Positions 21,266 through 30,989 of a stretch of DNA of 64,000 nucleotides are shown piece after piece. The position numbers were made by a program, and so were the translations under genes. The notes under the pieces are model-generated. The model made no database searches. It worked only from the letters and a program-made list of their open reading frames with translations, and was not told the origin of the DNA. This stretch comes from Alkalicoccus sp. Its GTDB lineage: Bacteria; Bacillota; Bacilli; Bacillales; Salisediminibacteriaceae. The stretch spans positions 80,626 to 144,625 of the forward strand of contig REBZ01000152.1 of the NCBI GenBank assembly GCA_007692495.1, in the 5' to 3' direction. Every line of letters starts with the position of its first letter. The first letter of the stretch is position 1.

Positions 21266-21801
21266 TACTGTCGTTTAGTCTGTTTTTCGAGTAAGGAAGT
21301 CTTGCGGGCTTGAATAACCTCTGTTCTGTCACGAAGGCGGTGTCTGAACACAAGCTCTTTATCGGCACTGCGGTCATCTTTATTCCATACAATCTCACGC
21401 TTTTCTGCTGTGTCACGGCATTCAGCAAGAAGCCTTTCATCTGTAACCGGCAGATTCATCGGATAGTAAGGCATCCTGTTTTTTATTAAAAACAGACGCT
21501 CTTCAATCTGATCCTTTAGTTGAGTAACGTCAATACTTAAGCGCTCAAACCTAGCTTTTTCCACCTCAAGGTGTCCGAGTACACGTCTGTAGAGTTTCAC
21601 ACTGCCCGCGTAGTTTTCCTGCCGTTCATGGTAAACTGCAACCGCCAGCTGGATAAGTGCGAGCCATTGAATTTCCCTGTTCTGATCAAGCCAGTATTCC
21701 TCAAGGATTTCATGGCATTCAAAATAGTCTCTTGTACCGTGGAAGTGTATAAGAAATTCTTTATATTCCGATGGGTAGTCATAAATTACATTTGTCCGCA
21801 A
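21262..21801 (-). CDS. DUF309 domain protein (YpuF-like)
   Basis: YKEFLIHFHGTRDYFECHEILEEYWL motif; position between ribH and scpA. Confidence 0.85.
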   Translation of the reverse strand: MRTNVIYDYPSEYKEFLIHFHGTRDYFECHEILEEYWLDQNREIQWLALIQLAVAVYHERQENYAGSVKLYRRVLGHLEVEKARFERLSIDVTQLKDQIEERLFLIKNRMPYYPMNLPVTDERLLAECRDTAEKREIVWNKDDRSADKELVFRHRLRDRTEVIQARKTSLLEKQTKRQY

Positions 21802-21928
21802 AAGGCAACTCTCCTCTGCAAATAATACTCTCTATATCATAAAGCACAGACTGCATTTTGTGAAGAAAAATCAACCGCAGCAGAAGAACCATATGATATA
21901 ATAGCGCTCGTAAAGGGAGGAAGAAACT

Positions 21929-22690
21929 ATGGGATACAGTGTTAAACTGCATGCTTTTGAAGGTCCGCTTGATCTTCTGCTGCACCTGATACAAAAGAAT
22001 GATCTGGATCTTCAGGATATTCCTGTTAAAGAAATAACGGATCAGTATATGACATATATTCATGCGATGCAGGTGCTGGAGCTGAATGTTGCCAGTGAGT
22101 ACCTCGTAATGGCTTCCACACTGCTTCACATGAAAAGCCGGCTTCTTCTTCCGATTGAGGAAAATAACTGGGATGAAGAATTATTAATCGAAGAGGAAGA
22201 AATAACAAAAGACAACCTCCTCGATAAATTGAAAGAATATAAACAGTTTAAAGAAGCAGCCGGTTCGCTTAAGGAAAAAGAAATGGAAAGAAGCGAACTG
22301 TTCACGAAGCCGGTTTCTGATCTGAGTCCTCTTATGGAAGAAGCAAAGGAAAAAGGGGAGACCCACGTCAGAGCTACAGTCTACGATATGCTCAAGGCTT
22401 TCAGCCGGGTAAATAAACGGAAGAAACAGGAACAGCAGTCAAGCCGGGTGTCGAAAGTTGCCAGAGAAGAGATACCTATTGAAAAAAAGATGGAAGAGGT
22501 ACTTCTGCAGCTGCATTCCTTTAAGGGAGAAACACTGTTTTCACGACTTTTCGAAAGACAAGAAAAACAGGAAATGGTTGTTACTTTCCTGGCCCTCCTT
22601 GAATTAATGAAAGCTGATCGGATTGTTTGTATGCAGGACGGGCATTACGAAGATATAAAAATTAAACAGAAAGCGGGCGGAACACCATGA
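21929..22690 (+). CDS. scpA: Segregation and condensation protein A
   Basis: KLHAFEGPLDLLLHLIQKNDLDLQDIPVKEITDQYM. Confidence 0.97.
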   Translation: MGYSVKLHAFEGPLDLLLHLIQKNDLDLQDIPVKEITDQYMTYIHAMQVLELNVASEYLVMASTLLHMKSRLLLPIEENNWDEELLIEEEEITKDNLLDKLKEYKQFKEAAGSLKEKEMERSELFTKPVSDLSPLMEEAKEKGETHVRATVYDMLKAFSRVNKRKKQEQQSSRVSKVAREEIPIEKKMEEVLLQLHSFKGETLFSRLFERQEKQEMVVTFLALLELMKADRIVCMQDGHYEDIKIKQKAGGTP

Positions 22691-23271
22691 CAGCAGTAAA
22701 TAAAAAAGCGGTCCTGGAAGGTCTGCTGTTTGTAGCAGGTGATGAGGGAATTGAAAAAGATCAGCTCATGGAAGTACTGGACCTTGATGCAGAACACCTT
22801 GATCTTTATATAGATGAATTGAAAAAAGAGTACGGGAAAAGCGAGAGAGGAATACAGGTTCAGGAGGTTGCTGGGGGCATGAAATTTACTACAAAAAAAG
22901 AACACGCTGAGTTTTATAAAAAACTTGTACGCTCCCCATCATCTGCCGCACTGTCCCAGGCTGCACTCGAAGCTCTGGCTGTTATTGCCTACAGGCAGCC
23001 GGTTTCCAGAATGGATATTGAGGAAATTAGAGGCGTTAAAACAGAAAGGCCGCTCCGGACGCTGCAGGCTAAAGGGCTCGTAGAACAAAACGGAAGACAG
23101 GAAGGAACGGGAAGAGCAATTCTATATGGGACCACCAATCATTTTCTTGATCAATTTGGTTTATCTTCCCTGGATGATCTGCCGCCGTTTCCGGAACAGG
23201 CAGAAGAAAAAGAAGAAGAATACGATTTGTTTTTTGATAAATTTCAAAAGGCAGTAGCTGAGGATAAGTGA
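22687..23271 (+). CDS. scpB: Segregation and condensation protein B
   Basis: LEGLLFVAGDEGI, SQAALEALAVIAYRQPVSRMDIEEIRGV; overlaps scpA. Confidence 0.97.
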   Translation: MTAVNKKAVLEGLLFVAGDEGIEKDQLMEVLDLDAEHLDLYIDELKKEYGKSERGIQVQEVAGGMKFTTKKEHAEFYKKLVRSPSSAALSQAALEALAVIAYRQPVSRMDIEEIRGVKTERPLRTLQAKGLVEQNGRQEGTGRAILYGTTNHFLDQFGLSSLDDLPPFPEQAEEKEEEYDLFFDKFQKAVAEDK

Positions 23272-23282
23272 TTTGTCAGAGT

Positions 23283-23314
23283 AAAAGCACAGCTGCATCA
23301 GCAGCTGTGCTTTT
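23283..23314 (+). terminator. Intrinsic terminator after scpB
   Basis: aaaagcacagctgc atca gcagctgtgctttt. Confidence 0.92.
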
Positions 23315-23560
23315 CAGGCTGTTGATAAAGTGTTTTTTATGTATAGATAGACGATTCCCCTCATGATAAATCCCCTTGTTTAAGCTGTTTTTTTGATAAA
23401 GAGTTGGCTTTCCCTCCGTAGCGTCCGGTGGGATGGAGCGCCGTCAGATCACGGCGCAGGCCAAACAACTGAAGAGCAGCCCCACGGCAGGCTCGGTAAG
23501 AGAAGGAGCTTATACAACGACTGGAATAACTATTCTGAAACGATAACTTAATCAACAAGT
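23315..23560 (-). repeat. Dispersed non-coding element family A, copy A3
   Basis: caggctgttgataaagtg ... ctggaataactattctgaaacgataacttaatcaacaag; terminal inverted match; reverse orientation to A1/A2. Confidence 0.85.
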
Positions 23561-23678
23561 TTTCTAAAAGAGTTTTGCCGAACAAGTCTTTATTCTGCAG
23601 CTGAGTCCTTGTCTCTGCATGTTTAAAAAGCCTGTGGAGATAAAGGTAAGGCATAAAGACGATAGTACTGACAATTTA

Positions 23679-24479
23679 TTACCTCATGACACTTCCACCG
23701 GATATTTTTAAGGATTCGCCTACAATGTTTCCCGAAGCTCCGGAAAGCAGGTATAAAATAGCTGAAGCTACTTCTTCAGGAGTAGTAATTCTGCCTGAGG
23801 GCAGATCTTTCTTGACTGCTTCAAGCTGTTCATCGTAAGTAATTCCTGCACGAAAAGCTTTTTTATCAAGTATATCTCTGGCCATTTCCGTGTCAACGAA
23901 GCCTGGACAGACTGCATTGACGCGGATTCCATACTCTATAGCTTCGAGAGCGAACGACTGTGTAAATCCAATAAGAGCAAACTTCGAACCGGAATAGGCA
24001 GTATTACCGTAAGTACCACGCAGACCTGAAAGGGAAGAAACGTTAACAATATTACCGCGGCGCTCCTTTTTCATTTCTTTGTAAATAAGCTGCGAAAGCA
24101 TTACCTGTGAGGTGAAATTTGTTTCCAGTACGTGAATGATTTCGTTTTCTTCAATTTTTTCTACGAGATCTCCTCCCGTTATGCCGGCAGCGTTAACGAG
24201 ACCTGTTATTTCACCGAAGTGCGTCCTGGCTTCCTGAACAATCTTTTCTCTATCCTCCGGATTGTTCAAATCACCTGCTACTATATGTATATGGCTTCCT
24301 TCAGCCTGATAGTGCGCAGACTGTTTCAATTTATTCAGTTTTTCCTCATTTCTGCCGCAGGCAGTGACTTTTGCCCCGGTTTTTAAAAGCTCCATGGCCG
24401 TCACGTAGCCAATTCCCCCAGTAGCTCCTGTAACCACAATATGATCATTAGCAAACGTGTTCGCAGCAAATATACTCAT
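23679..24479 (-). CDS. Short-chain dehydrogenase/reductase
   Basis: VTGATGGIGYVTA, NAAGITGG, YSGSKFALIGFTQ motifs. Confidence 0.92.
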   Translation of the reverse strand: MSIFAANTFANDHIVVTGATGGIGYVTAMELLKTGAKVTACGRNEEKLNKLKQSAHYQAEGSHIHIVAGDLNNPEDREKIVQEARTHFGEITGLVNAAGITGGDLVEKIEENEIIHVLETNFTSQVMLSQLIYKEMKKERRGNIVNVSSLSGLRGTYGNTAYSGSKFALIGFTQSFALEAIEYGIRVNAVCPGFVDTEMARDILDKKAFRAGITYDEQLEAVKKDLPSGRITTPEEVASAILYLLSGASGNIVGESLKISGGSVMR

Positions 24480-24948
24480 TCAAAAATCCCCCTTTTAGTT
24501 GTTATGCACTTTATTTCCCTTCTATAAAAAGATAAAACAACAACTGATTTCTGAGAAGGATTGGTACTGCCTGTAATGAAGTTAAATAATCTCAGTACCC
24601 GGATTTCATGAATAATCAGCACTGTAATAAAGGGAGTGTTAAAATAAGTATGAATTACGTAATAAAAAAGGTTGGAAAAAACGAATAATGGACAGGTCTT
24701 CCGTCTCAGACGAACGCTTCCCCTGGAGCTTGTCTTCAGCTGACTTTTGTGAAAGCCTTTCACAGAAGTCGATTTTCACTCTGCGTAAAATCCTCCGAGA
24801 GTCGCCGTCATGCAATTCGGCCCTCTTATGGGACGGACAAAAGTATTCAGATCGTTCATTTATTTGTTTGAAAAAGTTCAATTATTAATTGATTCATTAA
24901 GAAAAATTTTATAAAAACATCCACACGAGCAGCAGAGGAGCAGCCGCT

Positions 24949-26364
24949 ATGAAAATAACGAAAAGCCCAATACGTCTTATTTCAGCTTTAATCCTTTCCG
25001 TCGTTCTGGCGGCAACTTTGTACGGGCTTTTTAAGCCAATCCCTGAAAATACTTCCTATGAAGGAGAGATGCACTCAGCAGATAACGTATCTTTTCTCTA
25101 CAACCGATCGATTAATGATAATGGGGAAAGAATTTTTGAGGAGCATATTTTTTCTTCTATTATTGAGGAGATTGAAGAGGCAGAAGATATGATCGTACTG
25201 GATATCTTTATGTTTAATGAAATGGCTGAAGGTGATTTTCCAGATGTGAGCAGAGAAATAGCCGAAGCACTTATCGATAAAAAAAAGGAAGATCCGGAAA
25301 TGTCAATAACGGTTATCACAGATCCTATTAATACTTCCTACTATTCCCATGAATCAGAGCTGCTGAATGAAATGGAAGAAGAAGACATTCAAATAGTGAT
25401 TACTGATATTACAAAACTTCAGGATTCCAACCCGCTTTATTCCGGAATATGGCGGGCATTCATTCAATGGTTTGGTCAGAGCGGGCGGGGATGGATAGAA
25501 AATCCATTTGATCCGGACGCACCGGAAATGACTGCGAGATCTATACTTAAATTAATGAATGGGCGTGCAAACCACCGTAAAGTGTTTTTTACAGAAAAAA
25601 CCGCACTGATATCCTCCGCAAATATTCACGACGAAAGCTATTACTATACAAATACTGGCTTTCAGGTTTCAGGGAAGGTACTAAAAGATATTTATGAAAC
25701 AGAACAGGCGGTGCTGAATTTTTCCTCCGACGTTAATCTTCCTGATTTTCGTGTGGAAGAGGAGGAAGGAGAATATAATGTTCAGGTTCTGACTGAAGGA
25801 GCCAACTTTCAAAGAGTCCAGAAAATGCTGGATGATGCTGAGTATGGAGACGAGGTGTGGATAGGGGTCTATTTTATTTCTGATCCGGACATAATTGAAT
25901 CAATCGAAGAAGCAGCTTTAAGAAATGTAGAAATAAATATGATACTGGATCCAAACGAAAGTGCTTTCGGTATTGAAGTGTTTGGGATGCCCAACCGTCC
26001 AGTTGCTGAAGATTTAATTGAAAGTACGGGGGAATCTTTAACGGTACGGTGGTACAACACGCTGGATGAGCAGTTTCATCCTAAAATGATGGCTGTTTTT
26101 TCCGAGGACCATGCGAAAATGATCGCCGGCTCCGCTAATTTTTCCAGCAGAAACATGAGAAATAACAATCTGGATACTAATTTATACGTGGAATCCCCGC
26201 CGGATGCAGAAGCAGCAGTTGAAGTGAGGGAGTGGTTTGAGGAGATTTGGTTTAATGAGTCTCATAAATACACAGCCGACTACGAGGAGTATGAAAATCC
26301 CCATTCTGCCTGGCGGCATTGGGTATATCGTCTGCAAAAAATATCCGGTGTGACGACTTATTAA
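24949..26364 (+). CDS. Phospholipase D-like / cardiolipin-synthase-like membrane-anchored protein
   Basis: N-terminal TM, two degenerate HKD-type blocks (NHRKVFFTEKTALISSANIHD; FHPKMMAVFSEDHAKMIAGSANFSSRN). Confidence 0.8.
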   Translation: MKITKSPIRLISALILSVVLAATLYGLFKPIPENTSYEGEMHSADNVSFLYNRSINDNGERIFEEHIFSSIIEEIEEAEDMIVLDIFMFNEMAEGDFPDVSREIAEALIDKKKEDPEMSITVITDPINTSYYSHESELLNEMEEEDIQIVITDITKLQDSNPLYSGIWRAFIQWFGQSGRGWIENPFDPDAPEMTARSILKLMNGRANHRKVFFTEKTALISSANIHDESYYYTNTGFQVSGKVLKDIYETEQAVLNFSSDVNLPDFRVEEEEGEYNVQVLTEGANFQRVQKMLDDAEYGDEVWIGVYFISDPDIIESIEEAALRNVEINMILDPNESAFGIEVFGMPNRPVAEDLIESTGESLTVRWYNTLDEQFHPKMMAVFSEDHAKMIAGSANFSSRNMRNNNLDTNLYVESPPDAEAAVEVREWFEEIWFNESHKYTADYEEYENPHSAWRHWVYRLQKISGVTTY

Positions 26365-26393
26365 CTTAATCAGACACATGGATAACAGGCTTT

Positions 26394-26500
26394 CAGGCTG
26401 TTAATAAACTATTTTTCAGATATACGGCAGCTGAGCGTCGGGAAGACGTATCCATCCCACCGGATAATAATCGTGAAAGCAGAACTTAATCAATAAGTTG
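26394..26500 (-). repeat. Dispersed non-coding element family A, short copy A4
   Basis: caggctgttaataaact ... tccatcccaccgg ... acttaatcaataagttg. Confidence 0.65.
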
Positions 26501-26532
26501 AAAGGAGGCGCCTGAAAGGGAGGCCTCCTTTA
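26501..26532. terminator. Terminator-like hairpin next to A4
   Basis: aaaggaggc/gcctccttt 9-bp stem. Confidence 0.45.
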
Positions 26533-26559
26533 CAAGTAATGGTTCATGGTGTTTATTTG

Positions 26560-26885
26560 TATAGCTGTGATAAAGTTCGCTGTTGATGACTCGTGAAAAA
26601 AACTCTGCTTCTACCCGGCCTGCCGTGGAGCAGATCTCCGACTGGCACTCCGTCCTGCGGGATCTCCCGGCCTCCTTTTTTCACTGGCATCCGCCGGTTT
26701 CCGCTTCGTTTTTCTCTCCGATTATAAGGAGAAGTGCCTGTTTATCATGAATAAGGTTTCTATTCGTAAAACATGCGCCAAGGTGATTTTTCGAGACGCC
26801 TGCGGAAAAAGATAATTGAAAGCTTTCTCCGCGGGAGGTGAAATGAGCGGCAGGCGCCCTTCCATCAACAAGGAGTTTTACTTAG
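26560..26885 (+). repeat. Dispersed non-coding family B, long copy B3
   Basis: gataaagttcgctgttgatgactcgtg ... ctccgactggcactccgtcctgcgggatctcccgg ... gcctgcggaaaaaga...ctccgcgggagg...gcggcaggcgcccttccatcaacaaggag. Confidence 0.7.
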
Positions 26886-26965
26886 CCATTTTGTACATAA
26901 TAAAATTACAGTTAATAATTGTGTTCATTTATACAGGATTTGCTGAAATATTTTTAAAAGCCCTT

Positions 26966-27796
26966 TTAAGACGATTCTATTTCTGAAAGAAAGTTCTTAA
27001 TTTCATCGTGGAAGTCTCTGCTCTGATGCAGGGAGTTATGGCCAAAACCTTCCAGCTCTACTTGGTGTACATCTCCGTTCCAGTTATTAAATGTGACATA
27101 GGAGTGATCCGGGGGGATTACTCTGTCCTCTGAAGCGGTAATGCCGAGCAGAGGGGCTTCCGACTGCTCCGCCATATTGCTCACTTCAAAAGGATGGCGG
27201 ATAAACGCAGATATTGGGAGGTACGGATAACGGTGGGACTGAAGTTCTTCGCGGCTGTCATATGGAGATATAAGTATGACACCAGCCGGATCTCTGTTTC
27301 TGGCTGTATGGGCTGCAGGAGCAGTCCCCATACTTCTCCCCATAACTGCAATCCTGCTTTCTTTAACTTTTTCATGAGAAGAGGCATAATCATACAAAAG
27401 AAGAGCATCCTTGAATAACGTGGATTCTTCCGGCTCACCTGAACTGTTTCCATAGCTGCGGTAATTCATGAAAAGAACAGACCAGTCGTCAGGTATATCA
27501 TATTGTTCAATACCCGCAGAAGCTTCTTCTGCGTTCCCTCCGAAATACATAAGCAGCGGGGCGGGCGTTGTACCGGCATGCTGGATCCAGCCGTGCAGAA
27601 TTTCCCCATCCTCTGTTTCAAGATAGAGCTCTTCCGTATTATTCCATTCCGAATTCACTTCGTCGATTCTATCCTCCGTAATGTCTGCCCCAATAAAAAG
27701 CATATCCTCCTGGCTGCCGAGAACCTGCCAGGCATGAAACAAATATACTGCTGAAGCTCCTGTGATTAAAAGTAGAATAACTTTCATAAACGGCAC
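26966..27796 (-). CDS. Alpha/beta hydrolase (YfhR-like membrane-anchored)
   Basis: N-terminal TM, YFGGNAEE, NYRSYGNSSGEPEES, GRSMGTAPA nucleophile elbow, GHNSLH. Confidence 0.88.
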   Translation of the reverse strand: MPFMKVILLLITGASAVYLFHAWQVLGSQEDMLFIGADITEDRIDEVNSEWNNTEELYLETEDGEILHGWIQHAGTTPAPLLMYFGGNAEEASAGIEQYDIPDDWSVLFMNYRSYGNSSGEPEESTLFKDALLLYDYASSHEKVKESRIAVMGRSMGTAPAAHTARNRDPAGVILISPYDSREELQSHRYPYLPISAFIRHPFEVSNMAEQSEAPLLGITASEDRVIPPDHSYVTFNNWNGDVHQVELEGFGHNSLHQSRDFHDEIKNFLSEIESS

Positions 27797-27957
27797 CCGC
27801 TCCTTTCATAAGTTTATATGTTTTTATTCTTTCCGACTGTCGGGTGGAAGCTGTGGCTTCAGCCTTTCTTTCGTGCGAATTCCGCGGTACAATATATTAC
27901 TGGGGCTGTATATACCCGTAGTCGTTGTCGTGATGATAACATAAAGGAGAGATTGTA

Positions 27958-28677
27958 ATGGAAAGACTTCAAAAAATAATAGCAAATGCCGGTATTACAT
28001 CGAGAAGAAAAGCAGAGACGCTTATTACCGGCGGTAAAGTCAAGGTTAACGGTGAAACAGTCAAAGAACTGGGATTTAAAGCCGACATTCACCAGGATGA
28101 AATTATTGTTAATGGAGTACCGCTTGAAAAAGAAGAGCCGGTATACTTCCTGCTTTATAAACCATCGAACGTTATTTCCAGTGTGAAGGATGAATCCGGC
28201 AGAAAGGTTGTCACGGACTATATTCCTGCAGAGCAGCGGATATATCCAGTAGGGAGGCTTGATTTTGATACTTCAGGCGTCCTGATCATGACGAACGATG
28301 GTGAGTTTGCCAATATGCTTATGCATCCGAAATACAAAGTGGAAAAAATGTACATTGCCAAGGTTGAGGGAATTCCGTCGAAACAGGCTGTACAGAAGCT
28401 GAACAGAGGAGTAAAGCTGGATGATGGCAAGACAGCTCCTGCCTTCGCGAAAGTCCGCAAAACAGATAATAAAAAAGGCACTGCAATTATTGAACTCACG
28501 ATTCATGAGGGCCGGAACCGGCAGGTGCGAAGAATGCTGGAAGCAGTGGGGCATCCTGTAATTAAGCTGAAAAGGGAACGCTACGGGATTCTCGATTTAA
28601 AAGGAATGAATGCCGGCGAATACCGGGAGTTAAAGCCTCATGAAGTAAAAAAGCTGCGTGAACTCTCTGTCACATAA
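27958..28677 (+). CDS. rluB: Ribosomal large subunit pseudouridine synthase B
   Basis: S4 domain MERLQKIIANAGITSRRKAE, GRLDFDTSGVLIMTNDGE, EGRNRQVRRM. Confidence 0.95.
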   Translation: MERLQKIIANAGITSRRKAETLITGGKVKVNGETVKELGFKADIHQDEIIVNGVPLEKEEPVYFLLYKPSNVISSVKDESGRKVVTDYIPAEQRIYPVGRLDFDTSGVLIMTNDGEFANMLMHPKYKVEKMYIAKVEGIPSKQAVQKLNRGVKLDDGKTAPAFAKVRKTDNKKGTAIIELTIHEGRNRQVRRMLEAVGHPVIKLKRERYGILDLKGMNAGEYRELKPHEVKKLRELSVT

Positions 28678-28777
28678 ATTTCAATAAAGTATTATTATTC
28701 ATGCCTGTAGTTTTTGAATACAAATGATAAGATAGATGGGAAACGGTCAAAAAACCTATTTTCTAGGGGGATGCCTT

Positions 28778-29305
28778 ATGAAAAAAAAGCGTCTCTGGAT
28801 GCGGACAACAATACTGCTCGTTATGCTTGCAGCTATAGGATATACATTCTATAACCATTTTTCGGAAGAAAGAGGACTGGTGGATCAGGGGGATGAAGCC
28901 CCGAACTTTGTCCTGGAGGATATGGAGGGTGAACGGGTTGAACTTTCCGATCTGCAGGGGCAGGGGGTTTATATGAACTTCTGGGCAACCTACTGTACCT
29001 ACTGCCGCGATAAAATGCAGGTGCTGAACGATCATTACGAAGAGTACGAAGAAATGGGTGTGAAGGTGCTTAACATCAACGTGGATGAAACTACGCTTCA
29101 GGTAGAACGGCACGAGCAGCGGTATGATCTTGATTTTGATTTGTATATAGACCGGAACATGCTGGTTGGCAATGCCTACGGGGTAGGGGTACTCCCGTCC
29201 GTATATCTTATTGACGATCAGGGAGAGGTAAAAGAGCGTCAAGTTGGAGGGAAAACAGAAGATCAGGTAATTGCTTCTCTTGACAGCCTCGTGCCGGAAA
29301 ATTAA
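28778..29305 (+). CDS. resA: Thiol-disulfide oxidoreductase ResA
   Basis: NFWATYCTYCRDKM redox motif (CxxC = CTYC) and synteny with resBC. Confidence 0.92.
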   Translation: MKKKRLWMRTTILLVMLAAIGYTFYNHFSEERGLVDQGDEAPNFVLEDMEGERVELSDLQGQGVYMNFWATYCTYCRDKMQVLNDHYEEYEEMGVKVLNINVDETTLQVERHEQRYDLDFDLYIDRNMLVGNAYGVGVLPSVYLIDDQGEVKERQVGGKTEDQVIASLDSLVPEN

Positions 29306-29317
29306 TGGGGGATTTGT

Positions 29318-30988
29318 ATGAACAAAGAAACATGTGAATGCGGACATAAAAACCCTTATGGGACGTACTTATGTGAATCGTGCGGGAAACCGCTGAAAGA
29401 AGACGGGCGCCTTGCCAACATGAGGTATGAAGGGGTCGCCAGACGTTCCCAGACGTACAGCCGCTCCGTTATTGATAAGATATGGAATTTCTTTTCCTCG
29501 GTAAAAGTAGGTATTTGGATTATCGTGCTGATTCTTCTCACATCTTCCATCGGGACATTGTTTCCACAGGAGATGTATATTCCACCGGGAGAGGATCCTG
29601 CATTATACTATGCTCAGGAGTACGGCATACTCGGACAGCTCTACTACGATCTGGGATTTCATAACCTGTACAGCTCCTGGTGGTATATGCTGCTCATAGC
29701 TGCCCTGGGAATTTCGCTTGTAATAGCGAGCCTCGACAGATTTGTACCGCTTTACCGGGCATTGAAAAAGCAGCGGGTGACAAGACACGCCGCCTTCATG
29801 AAAAAGCAGAGGGTGTACGGAGAAGGTATTTCTTCAAATGCGGACCTTGAAGGCGTAAAAGATAAGCTGAAGTCCAAAAGGTACAAAGTCCGCGAAGAGA
29901 ATGGAAATCTCCTGGCGGAAAAAGGACGCTTCGCCCGCTGGGGACCTTACGTCAACCACATTGGACTGATTATTTTCCTTATCGGAGGAATGCTCCGCTT
30001 TTTTCCGGGAATGTATCTTGACGATTACGTCTGGATCCGGGAAGGTGAAACAGAAGTAATCAGCGGAACGGATGGGGAATATTTTGTTGAAAATAATGAA
30101 TTTCTCGTCGAATTATATGATGAGCAGGACGAGGATATTTTTCAGGAAGCATTAATGCGGGAAGATGCGCCGGTCGTTTCCAACTATCAGACAAACGCCA
30201 GCCTTTATAAACGTTCGGAAGGCGGCAGCATTGGAAGTGAAACAGAGCTTGAGCATATTAAAGATCATGATATCAGAGTAAATGAGCCGCTCACTTTCGA
30301 AGGTATTTCTCTTTACCAGGTGGATTATAAGATTAACGAACTTTCTAATTTCACTTTTACCCTGGAATCAGAAACAGTGGAGGAAGAACAGCTGGAAGAA
30401 GTAGTTTTCAACGTGGATCTGAATGATCCGCAGATGCATTATGATTTTGATAACGGCTATCAGGTGGAAATTATCGAGTATTTCCCTAATTTTTATGTGA
30501 GTGACGATGGAGAACCGATGACGATGAACCGCGTGCCGGACAATCCTCGAATTATTTTTGAAGTTTTTCCGCCGGATACAGATCCGGAAACAGAAACGGG
30601 AGAAATCAGTATGATCGGTGTGCAGGTCAATGAGGCTTTGAATGAGGGGCACGAGCACCGGATCAGCATGCAGGACGTGGAACTCGTGGATGTTACCGGA
30701 TTGACTGTGCGCAGAGACCATACGCTGCCAATAATCATCGTTGGGGGATCTATTTTCATGGTCGGTCTCATCCAGGGATCCTACTGGCATCACCGGAGAA
30801 TATGGATTCAGCAGAAAGATGGCCGGCTGCTGGTTGCAGGGCACGCCAATAAAAACTGGCATGCATTGAAAAATGATATCGCATTTATCAGTGAAGGAAC
30901 CAATCTGCCTGAAGTTCATGATCAGCTGGATGAAGAAGAGAAAATAGAAGAAGACAAATCGAAGATGAATGAAGGAGGCAGCCGATAA
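29318..30988 (+). CDS. resB: Cytochrome c biogenesis protein ResB/Ccs1
   Basis: VKVGIWIIVLILLTSSIGTLFPQE, multiple TM segments, large extracytoplasmic loop. Confidence 0.95.
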   Translation: MNKETCECGHKNPYGTYLCESCGKPLKEDGRLANMRYEGVARRSQTYSRSVIDKIWNFFSSVKVGIWIIVLILLTSSIGTLFPQEMYIPPGEDPALYYAQEYGILGQLYYDLGFHNLYSSWWYMLLIAALGISLVIASLDRFVPLYRALKKQRVTRHAAFMKKQRVYGEGISSNADLEGVKDKLKSKRYKVREENGNLLAEKGRFARWGPYVNHIGLIIFLIGGMLRFFPGMYLDDYVWIREGETEVISGTDGEYFVENNEFLVELYDEQDEDIFQEALMREDAPVVSNYQTNASLYKRSEGGSIGSETELEHIKDHDIRVNEPLTFEGISLYQVDYKINELSNFTFTLESETVEEEQLEEVVFNVDLNDPQMHYDFDNGYQVEIIEYFPNFYVSDDGEPMTMNRVPDNPRIIFEVFPPDTDPETETGEISMIGVQVNEALNEGHEHRISMQDVELVDVTGLTVRRDHTLPIIIVGGSIFMVGLIQGSYWHHRRIWIQQKDGRLLVAGHANKNWHALKNDIAFISEGTNLPEVHDQLDEEEKIEEDKSKMNEGGSR

Positions 30989-30989
30989 A

